Shown here piece by piece: positions 8,536 through 14,854 of a stretch of DNA of 45,111 nucleotides. The notes under the pieces are model-generated. The model was not told where the DNA came from and ran no database searches. It saw nothing but the letters and a program-made list of their open reading frames with translations. Positions within the stretch are counted from its first letter, which is position 1. Every line of letters starts with the position of its first letter. Origin of the DNA: Myxococcota bacterium. GTDB taxonomy: Bacteria; Myxococcota_A; UBA9042; DTJE01. The translations under genes and the position numbers were made by a program. The DNA lies in NCBI GenBank assembly GCA_017994695.1, contig JAGOKF010000025.1:1-45111 (forward strand), read 5' to 3'.

Positions 8536-9411
8536 TCAGGGAGCAGGGATCAGCGCCTTCCGTTCCTCCTCGGAGGCGGCGCAGCGGAACCCGAAGTGGT
8601 GGAATTCCGGCGCGTTGGCCGGGACGTGGGCTCGGCGGTAGATCGTCGTGTTGTAGGGGGCGGGCCAGTACCACGACCCTCCGCGAACCACCCGGCGGGT
8701 GTGCCCGGGACAGGGGTCCCGTCCCTGGCAGGGCCCCCGGGGGTCCGGGCCCAGGCAGTCCGATCCGCACGATCCGTAGGAGTCGCTGTACCAGTCGGCG
8801 ACCCATTCCCAGGAGTTGCCCACCATGTCGTAGAGACCGTGGATTCCCGGGGGACGGGAGCCGACTTCCAGGGGGCGGCCCTTTTCGGGATGGCTGCCCC
8901 GGGCCTTCTTCACTCCGCAGGACCGCCCCGAGTCGTCCATGAAGACCGCCCGGGTGCAGTCGATGGGGTCGTTGCCCCAGGGGTAGAGGCGGCCGTCGGT
9001 GCCCCGGGCCGCCTTCTCCCACTCGGCCTCGGTGGGGAGGTGCTTGCCCCGGGCACGGCAGTAGGCCACGGCGTCGTACCAGGAGACCCCGGTGATGGGC
9101 TGGCGGGGGCGGTCGAAGTCCACGTACCGGGGACCGGCCTTCGGGCACCGGCCGGATCCCACGCAGGCCCGGTACTCGGCCACCGTGACCTCGTGGCGGT
9201 CCATGTAGAACGTCTGGACGAAGACGGTGGCCGCTGGGCGGGCATGGGCCGGGCCGTCGTCGCTGCCCCGGAGGAACGGTCCCCCGGGGATGCAGGCCAT
9301 GTCCGGCGGCGGGTCTTCGCAGGGAATCACCGGGGGCCAGTCCGGCCCGGCCCCGGCGGGGGCGGAAATCAGCATCAGGAACAGCACGGTCAGCGCGGCG
9401 GGACCTCTCAT
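8536..9411 (-). CDS. Secreted formylglycine-generating-enzyme-fold (SUMF1/DUF323) protein without the active-site cysteines
   Basis: 291 residues with an N-terminal signal peptide (MRGPAALTVLFLMLISAPAGAG) and a full FGE-sulfatase fold: FYMDRHEVTVAEYRACV, PITGVSWYDAVAYCRARGKHLPTEAEW, YPWGN, DMVGNSWEWV, RVVRGGSWYW and the terminal FGFRCA. In true formylglycine-generating enzymes two cysteines sit between the GGSW and GFRCA motifs. Here that stretch (PAPYNTTIYRRAHVPANAPEF) has none, so sulfatase activation is unlikely and a binding or structural role is more probable. Eleven or so other cysteines may form disulphides in the periplasm. Its ATG overlaps the stop of the APC permease (ATGA). It is the last gene of the trio starting at 11845. 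Confidence 0.88.
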   Translation of the reverse strand: MRGPAALTVLFLMLISAPAGAGPDWPPVIPCEDPPPDMACIPGGPFLRGSDDGPAHARPAATVFVQTFYMDRHEVTVAEYRACVGSGRCPKAGPRYVDFDRPRQPITGVSWYDAVAYCRARGKHLPTEAEWEKAARGTDGRLYPWGNDPIDCTRAVFMDDSGRSCGVKKARGSHPEKGRPLEVGSRPPGIHGLYDMVGNSWEWVADWYSDSYGSCGSDCLGPDPRGPCQGRDPCPGHTRRVVRGGSWYWPAPYNTTIYRRAHVPANAPEFHHFGFRCAASEEERKALIPAP

Positions 9412-10829
9412 GGGGCCTCCTGTTCCGAGGACGGACTTCCCGGGCGGCCGCCGTTGCCCAGGCGCAGGGCGGCCACCAGCGCCGCCGGGACCGCGAAGCC
9501 CAGCAGGGACCAGGGGCCGCCCGAAAGCATGCCCACCAGCAGCACCAGGATCCCCCCCGCCAGGAAGAAGGCGGCGGTCCAGGGATATCCCGGCAGGCGG
9601 ACCGGGGGCCGGAGTCCCTGGCGCCGCCGGAAGACGAACAGCGTGGCGACCGTGACGCAGGACAGCAGGATCATCACCGCCCCGGTCAGGGTGATCAGGA
9701 ACGAGAAGGACCCGGTGAGGACCAGTGCTGCCGCGAGGGCCGCCTGGGCTCCCAGGGCCTTCGCGGGGGTCTCCCGCACCGGGTGGATTTCGGCCAGGCG
9801 CGGCCAGAGGTAGCCGTCGGCCCCCACGGCCATCGCGATCCGGGATCCGGCCATCACCGTGGAGTTCAGGCCCGCCAGGATCACCAGGAACATCGCCAGG
9901 GCGAAGGCCTCGGCGCCGGTCTCCCCCATCAGCACCCGGGCCGTGGCGACTCCCGCATTGCCGGTGCCCCGGAGGCCTTCCAGGGACAGGGTGAGCAGGA
10001 ACGCCAGGTTCAGCACGAGGTAGAGGCCCACCACCAGGCTGACGGACAGCACGACGGCCCGGGGGATCGTCCGGTGGGGACGCCGGACCTCTCCCCCGAC
10101 GTAGGTCAGCACGTTCCAGCCCGAGAAGGTGAAGAAGACGCCGCAGGCCGCCGACGCGAGGGCCCCCAGGGAGGGGACCGTTCCCTGGGAGGACGGGGGC
10201 GGATCGGGGATCGAAGGCGCCTCCCCGGCCCCGGCGACCCGGGCCACGGCCAGGCCCAGGGCCCAGAGGGCCATCCCGCCGAAGCCGGCGAAGGGGATCC
10301 ATGCCAGGACCTGCTGGATCCGGCTGGCCAGGGGGACTCCCCGGGCATTCCACAGGGTGACCCCCGCGATCACGCCCAGAGCCAGGATCTCCTGTCCCGC
10401 CAAGGTCCAGGACCCCACCTGGACCAGGGGGGTGACGAGCCAGGCCCCGGACCGGGTGCCCTGGAGGGTCCGGGCGGCCCCGATCGCCAGGGCGGCGATG
10501 CTCCCCGGGAAGGACCCCAGCACCGACAGCAGTCCCCAGGAAACGGCCACGGGCCGCCCGAAGGCCCGATCCAGGAAGACGTAGTCGCCTCCGGCCCGGG
10601 GGAAGAGGATGCCCAGTTCGGCGAAGACCTGGGCCCCCGCCGCGGCCATCAGGCCCCCCAGGGCCCACAGGCCCAGATAGGACGCCCACCCAGGGGTGGC
10701 CGCGGCGACCTCCGGCGGCGTCAGGAAGATCCCCACCCCCACCATATTGCCGAGCAACAGTGCCACCGAGGCCCCCAGGCCCAGGCGGCGACCGGGTTCG
10801 TTCCGGGGGACCTGCTGGGCGGCGGTCAT
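9408..10829 (-). CDS. APC-superfamily amino acid permease
   Basis: 473 residues with about 12 hydrophobic segments. Near the N-terminus it carries the APC signature LLLGNMVGVGIFLTPPEVA (TM1, with the glycine-rich substrate loop). It also has the TM2-3 region ELGILFPRAGGDYVFLDRAFG and the conserved SGWNVLTYVGGEVRRPHRTIPRA segment after TM6, typical of the LAT/APA-type transporters. It would move amino acids or amines across the inner membrane by exchange or proton symport; substrate unknown. It is translationally coupled on both sides by ATGA overlaps (at 10826-10829 and 9408-9411), so it is made together with two secreted proteins, an unusual pairing for this family. Confidence 0.9.
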   Translation of the reverse strand: MTAAQQVPRNEPGRRLGLGASVALLLGNMVGVGIFLTPPEVAAATPGWASYLGLWALGGLMAAAGAQVFAELGILFPRAGGDYVFLDRAFGRPVAVSWGLLSVLGSFPGSIAALAIGAARTLQGTRSGAWLVTPLVQVGSWTLAGQEILALGVIAGVTLWNARGVPLASRIQQVLAWIPFAGFGGMALWALGLAVARVAGAGEAPSIPDPPPSSQGTVPSLGALASAACGVFFTFSGWNVLTYVGGEVRRPHRTIPRAVVLSVSLVVGLYLVLNLAFLLTLSLEGLRGTGNAGVATARVLMGETGAEAFALAMFLVILAGLNSTVMAGSRIAMAVGADGYLWPRLAEIHPVRETPAKALGAQAALAAALVLTGSFSFLITLTGAVMILLSCVTVATLFVFRRRQGLRPPVRLPGYPWTAAFFLAGGILVLLVGMLSGGPWSLLGFAVPAALVAALRLGNGGRPGSPSSEQEAP

Positions 10830-11845
10830 CGGCGGGGTGCCTCGGCGGGAGGGGTGCGCCGGGACGGGGGCAGGGCGATCCAGTGGAGGCCCGGATGGGC
10901 CTTGTCGGGCCGTCGGGCACTGACCAGGCGCTTGAACCCGCAGGACACCCCGTCCTCCATCCAGGCCAGGAAGTCGGGGCCCCTCTGGGCGAGGTAGGTG
11001 TAGAAGCCATCGGGGGAATTTTCCGGGGGTCCCCATCCCCCGGCGGTCCGCACGACCACCGACCGGTCGTCGAAGGGGAGGGATCGCATGTTCTCCCGGT
11101 AGTCCGGGGAGCACTCGAAGTACTTCTCGGCGTTGGACGGATAGTAGATGCGCAGCGGGATGCGGGCCTCCCGGAGGATCCGTCCCACCTCCCGGACCGC
11201 CTTGCGCCCCGTCAGGTCCCCCCGGATCGCGAAGACCCGTTCCGCCAGGAACAGTCCCCGGAGATGGCGGTACTGGTCCGGGTCGTCCAGGAAGGTCCGG
11301 ACCCCCTGCTTCCGGTACTCCTTTCGGATGCCCCGAAGGCGCCAGTCGATCAGGTTCCGGGCGATCCGGAAGGCCCGGAGGATCCGCGCCCGGTCCTCCT
11401 CCGAGGCGACGCCCTCCCGGATCCGGTCCTCCATCTCCCGGGCCCGGGCCGGGGACCAGGCCGACAGGAACGACGGGATGTCCGGGTTGTGCAGGAAGGC
11501 CAGGCGGTAGATCGCGTGGACGTCCACCACCACCTGGTCGAAGTCCAGCAGCACCAGCAGTTCCGACCCCGCCCATCCGGCGAACAGGTAGTTCGGGTCG
11601 GTCCCGACTCCCACCAGGGCGCCCCCGAGGCCGGCCACCGCGGGGCGGAAGACCCAGTGGGCCTTCTCGTCGGAGACCACGAAATGGGCGTCCGCCGAGA
11701 GCTGTTTCGGCAGGGGGTCGTAGGGGACCTGCCGCAGCGCCCGGGCCACCTCCGGGTCCAGCGGTCCCGGGGGGTCCCCCGCCCGGGCCATCGCGGGCCA
11801 CAGCAGCAACGCCAGCGCCAGGCAGTGGGAGCGGAGGAACGACAT
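10826..11845 (-). CDS. Secreted protein of unknown function, resembles the LIC_10091 family
   Basis: 339 residues. The signal peptide (MSFLRSHCLALALLLWPAMARAGD) predicts export. Segments VVSDEKAHWVFRPAV, GVGTDPNYLFAGW, LLVLLDFDQVVVDVHAIYR and IRIYYPSNAEKYFE recall, from memory, the conserved hypothetical LIC_10091 family found in leptospires and myxobacteria. That family shares a GVGxxxNY pattern and a late SNxExY motif, and its function is not known. The DFDQVVVDVHA strand looks like the end of an alpha/beta nucleotide-binding-type sheet, but I cannot assign a reaction. It is the first gene of an ATGA-coupled trio with the APC permease and the FGE-fold protein, preceded by a good promoter at 11871-11900. 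Confidence 0.6.
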   Translation of the reverse strand: MSFLRSHCLALALLLWPAMARAGDPPGPLDPEVARALRQVPYDPLPKQLSADAHFVVSDEKAHWVFRPAVAGLGGALVGVGTDPNYLFAGWAGSELLVLLDFDQVVVDVHAIYRLAFLHNPDIPSFLSAWSPARAREMEDRIREGVASEEDRARILRAFRIARNLIDWRLRGIRKEYRKQGVRTFLDDPDQYRHLRGLFLAERVFAIRGDLTGRKAVREVGRILREARIPLRIYYPSNAEKYFECSPDYRENMRSLPFDDRSVVVRTAGGWGPPENSPDGFYTYLAQRGPDFLAWMEDGVSCGFKRLVSARRPDKAHPGLHWIALPPSRRTPPAEAPRR

Positions 11846-11870
11846 GGGCCGGTCTCCGATCAGGCGGCCG

Positions 11871-11900
11871 ATGCTACGGCGGACTCCTGGATCCGGTCAA
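11871..11900 (-). promoter_or_regulatory. Promoter of the LIC_10091-like/APC/FGE-fold operon
   Basis: On the minus strand TTGACC (11900-11895), an 18-base spacer, then TAGCAT (11876-11871). Transcription would start near 11864, giving a leader of about 20 bases before the ATG at 11845. It lies in the 86-base gap after the cytochrome gene, so the trio can be transcribed independently. Confidence 0.65.
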
Positions 11901-11931
11901 ACTTTCGGCAGGGGGGGCCCGGCCCTCCGGA

Positions 11932-13752
11932 TCACTCCCGGGCCTCCTTCCGGAAGGAGTGGCAGGAGGAACACGGCTCCCCGGGATGGTGGTTCCGGGC
12001 CAGGTCGCCGTGGCAGGCGAGGCAGGACTCGCGACCAGAGACGGCCCAGCGATGGGGCTTGTGGCAGTCGGTGCAGGGGGCCTCGGGGTGGTCCCCTTCC
12101 CGGTGCAGGCCGCCGAGGTCCTCGTGACACTCGGCGCAGGGGGTCTGAGGCTGGCGGTTGCCCGGATCGAGGTGGCAGTCCGTGCACGGTCCCGCCATCA
12201 TGGGGGCCTTCCGGTCGATCCGGTGACAGTCGCCGCATTCCAGCGGCGGGCGGTAGCCGGCCTCGTGGCACCTCGTGCAGGGCAGGTCCCCGTGGCGGCC
12301 GTGCAGGGGCAGGGGGTGCCATTCCGGGTCGCCCGTGGGCATCGCCTCGGCCAGCGGCGTCAGCGGGCTCCGGATGGGCATCGTGTGGCAGAGGACGCAG
12401 TCGTTGCCGATGGTCTCGCCTCCCTCGGCCACATGCCGGCCGTCGTGGCAGCGGAAGCAGCCCGGCCAGTTCCGGTGGCCGATGTGGGAGGGATAGGTCT
12501 TCCAGTCCACGCGCATCTTCGGGAAGACGCTGCGGCTCCAGATCAGGAACAGCGTCTCGGCGGTCTCGTCCAGGGCCTGGCGGCGGCTCGCGACCAGGTC
12601 CGGATTCCGTTCCTCGTAGAAGGAGAACAGGGCCTTCCGGATGCCCTGGCGGGCCGCCTCCCGGTCCTCGTAGGGCTGCACCAGGGCCTCCACGGCGGTC
12701 TTCTTCAGGAAGGGCAGGTCCCTCGGGAGCCTTCCCCCGCTCATCGCCCGATCCACGGCGGTCTCCGGCGGGACATAGACGTGGGAGGGGCGGTTGTGGC
12801 AGTCGATGCAGTCCATCCGGTGGGGCGTCCCCGAGGCCACCTCCGAGGGATCGAGCGGGCGGTCCCGGTCCTGGTAGATCACGACCTGGCCGTCCTGCCG
12901 GGTCGCCCGGACCCAGGGGATGTCCAGCATCCGCTCGTCCCGGGCCAGGAACTCCACGACGTTCTCCTTCATCATGTGCCAGTGGATGCCCGAGGACTGT
13001 CCGAGGAGGGGGTCGCCGCCCCCCGTCCGGATCAGCAGGGAGATCTGCTCGGGGGTGTTGGCCTCGTCGTACCGGAAGTGTGGGATCTGCATCAGTTGCG
13101 CCCCGAAGAACTTCTCGGGCCAGTGGCATTCCTCGCAGGTCTCCCGGGCCGGTCGCAGGTTCCGGATCGGGGTCGGGATGGGCCGGGAATAGGAGTTCGT
13201 CAGCACCGCCACGACCTGGTGGAGTCCCGAGATCTTGGACTTCACGTACCACTCGGCGCCGGCGCCGACGTGGCACTCGACGCAGGTGACCCGGGCGTGG
13301 GGGCCTGCCCGCCGGGCGACCGCCTCGGGCTCCATCACCGTGTGGCAGATCTCGCCGCAGAAGGTCGGGGACTCGGTGAAGAGGAAGGCGTTGTAGCCCG
13401 CCATCGCGAAGGCCACCGCCAGCAGGGCGCCCCCGACGAGCGAGAGGGCGAAGACCTTCCGCTGCCGCGGATCGTTGAGGTCCAGGCGGGGAAACGGCAG
13501 CGACTCGGTCGTGCCGGCCCGGCGGCGTCGGAGGCTCTCCCGCCGCATGCCCCAGAGGACCAGCACGATCCCGGACACCGCCACGGTCGGGAAGACCATC
13601 CAGGTGAAGATGCCGAGGTAGGGGCTGGGCTGCCGCAGGCTGAAGTGGACCACGATGGACCCCAGCATCAGCAGCACGCCGAACAGTGTGATCAGACCGC
13701 CGAAATACGAGAGGGTGTTGCGCCAGAGTTCCCGGCCCTGCCTGCCGCTCAT
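11932..13752 (-). CDS. Membrane-anchored 13-haem cytochrome c, NapC/ImcH-like quinol dehydrogenase type
   Basis: 606 residues. Three hydrophobic segments (about 13-37, 45-68, 99-121) anchor it in the inner membrane. A NapC/NirT-like domain follows with CGEICH (a CX3CH site, 132-137), CVECH (157-161), CEECH (206-210) and CIDCH (315-319). A linker then leads to nine closely spaced CXXCH sites from 432 to 598 (CFRCH, CVLCH, CTRCH, CGDCH, CTDCH, CAECH, CTDCH, CLACH, CSSCH). That makes 12 CXXCH plus one CX3CH. Three TM segments plus a NapC domain recall Geobacter ImcH, which takes electrons from menaquinol; the C-terminal haem chain would carry them across the periplasm. The electron acceptor is unknown. 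It has its own promoter, a GGGAGAG ribosome site and no haem-protein neighbour. Confidence 0.88.
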   Translation of the reverse strand: MSGRQGRELWRNTLSYFGGLITLFGVLLMLGSIVVHFSLRQPSPYLGIFTWMVFPTVAVSGIVLVLWGMRRESLRRRRAGTTESLPFPRLDLNDPRQRKVFALSLVGGALLAVAFAMAGYNAFLFTESPTFCGEICHTVMEPEAVARRAGPHARVTCVECHVGAGAEWYVKSKISGLHQVVAVLTNSYSRPIPTPIRNLRPARETCEECHWPEKFFGAQLMQIPHFRYDEANTPEQISLLIRTGGGDPLLGQSSGIHWHMMKENVVEFLARDERMLDIPWVRATRQDGQVVIYQDRDRPLDPSEVASGTPHRMDCIDCHNRPSHVYVPPETAVDRAMSGGRLPRDLPFLKKTAVEALVQPYEDREAARQGIRKALFSFYEERNPDLVASRRQALDETAETLFLIWSRSVFPKMRVDWKTYPSHIGHRNWPGCFRCHDGRHVAEGGETIGNDCVLCHTMPIRSPLTPLAEAMPTGDPEWHPLPLHGRHGDLPCTRCHEAGYRPPLECGDCHRIDRKAPMMAGPCTDCHLDPGNRQPQTPCAECHEDLGGLHREGDHPEAPCTDCHKPHRWAVSGRESCLACHGDLARNHHPGEPCSSCHSFRKEARE

Positions 13753-13782
13753 CGGGCTCTCCCGGGGCTTGCGTCGGCGTGG

Positions 13783-13788
13783 ATTATA
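13783..13788 (-). promoter_or_regulatory. Perfect -10 box (TATAAT) of the cytochrome gene
   Basis: TATAAT on the minus strand, predicted start near 13776, about 24 bases before the ATG at 13752. The -35 position (around 13807-13812) falls in the stem of the lspA terminator and matches the consensus poorly, so an activator or an alternative sigma factor may be needed. Confidence 0.55.
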
Positions 13789-13801
13789 CGGCGGCCGAAA
13801 A

Positions 13802-13830
13802 GGAACCCGGAAGCGGAAATTCCGGGTTTC
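13802..13830 (-). terminator. Rho-independent terminator of ileS-lspA
   Basis: Nine-base perfect inverted repeat AACCCGGAA (13804-13812) / TTCCGGGTT (13820-13828) with a 7-base loop, 11 bases after the lspA stop. Read on the minus strand it is followed by CCTTTTC, a short T-tract. Confidence 0.6.
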
Positions 13831-13840
13831 TCCGGTCCGG

Positions 13841-14854
13841 TCAGGAAGGGCCCTTTTCCTTGGCAGGGGAACGGCTCGAGATCAGCACCAGAAGCACCAC
13901 CCCGACGGAGATCCCGATGTCGGCGACATTGTACCGGGGCCAGTGCCAGTCCTTCCAGTACATGTGGATGAAGTCCACCACGTAGGTCAGCATCAGCCGG
14001 TCCGCCAGGTTGCCGATGGCCCCGCCCAGGATCGCCCCCATCGCCAGCATCGGCAGCAGGCCGGGTGCTGGCGGCTTCCAGAGCAGCCACCCGATCGCCA
14101 CCAGGCCCACCAGGGACAGCACGAAGAAGAGCACCCGGCGCACGTCCTCGTCGAGGTCGTGGAGCATGCTGAAGGCTCCGGCGGGGTTCTCGGCGTAGGA
14201 GAAGTCCAGCATCCCCGGGATCAGCACGACCTCCCGGTCGGCCAGCAGCAGGGTCCGCCCCGCCTCGGCGGGCCGCGTGGGATCCTGCGCCGCCTCCCCC
14301 GGAGGGATCGGCGCGAGGGCCCGTCGGGCCCACTCCCGGACCTGGCCGTCGGGCAGCCGGGGCAGGTGATCCTGCAGAAAGGACTGCACGGTGACCCCCG
14401 CAAGGCTCTCCCGGACCAGGCGGCGGGCCTCGGGCAGCGACAGGTCCGGCCGCTGGCGCATCCGCTCCCGCTCCATCCGGAAGGCGTCGTCCCGGTCGAT
14501 CCTCCGATAGAAGCGAGGCGCGTCCAGCCGGTCCGGCACGAAGAACCCGATCACCGGAGGCAGTTCCCGGCGCGCCTCGATGTCGAAGACCGGCTCCTCG
14601 GGGTCCAGGGCCACCGCCTCGGGCAGCAGGTGGAGCGTGCCCTGGAGCGCGGCGTCGGTGCGATCGGGGAACCGCTGCCGGACGATCTCTCCCGCGGTGG
14701 CTTCCCCGGGACTCTCCGGGACGGTCACCGGCAGCAGGTGCCGGGGGGTCGCCAGGCTTGACTCGGCCCAGCGCTTGGTGCCCAGGTCCAGGGCGGCCAC
14801 GGCGACCGCGGTTCCCAGGGCCAGGGCCAGTTCCAGGCGTCGTCTGGGTGTCAT
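13841..14854 (-). CDS. lspA: Lipoprotein signal peptidase (signal peptidase II) with a large insertion
   Basis: Inner-membrane aspartyl protease that removes signal peptides from prolipoproteins. 337 residues, about twice the usual 150-200. The family motifs are all present: LDLGTK at the end of TM1 (22-27), NPAGAF (224-229), GNLADRL with catalytic Asp285, and WPRYNVADIGIS with catalytic Asp312; four membrane segments are visible. The extra length is one block of roughly 165 residues between TM1 and the IPGMLDFSYAENP strand (about residues 40-205). It is hydrophilic, rich in Arg, Asp and Pro, and predicted to lie in the periplasm. The ATG overlaps the ileS stop (ATGA), the classical ileS-lspA pairing, and the frame stays open without frameshift, so the insertion looks genuine. 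Confidence 0.93.
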   Translation of the reverse strand: MTPRRRLELALALGTAVAVAALDLGTKRWAESSLATPRHLLPVTVPESPGEATAGEIVRQRFPDRTDAALQGTLHLLPEAVALDPEEPVFDIEARRELPPVIGFFVPDRLDAPRFYRRIDRDDAFRMERERMRQRPDLSLPEARRLVRESLAGVTVQSFLQDHLPRLPDGQVREWARRALAPIPPGEAAQDPTRPAEAGRTLLLADREVVLIPGMLDFSYAENPAGAFSMLHDLDEDVRRVLFFVLSLVGLVAIGWLLWKPPAPGLLPMLAMGAILGGAIGNLADRLMLTYVVDFIHMYWKDWHWPRYNVADIGISVGVVLLVLISSRSPAKEKGPS

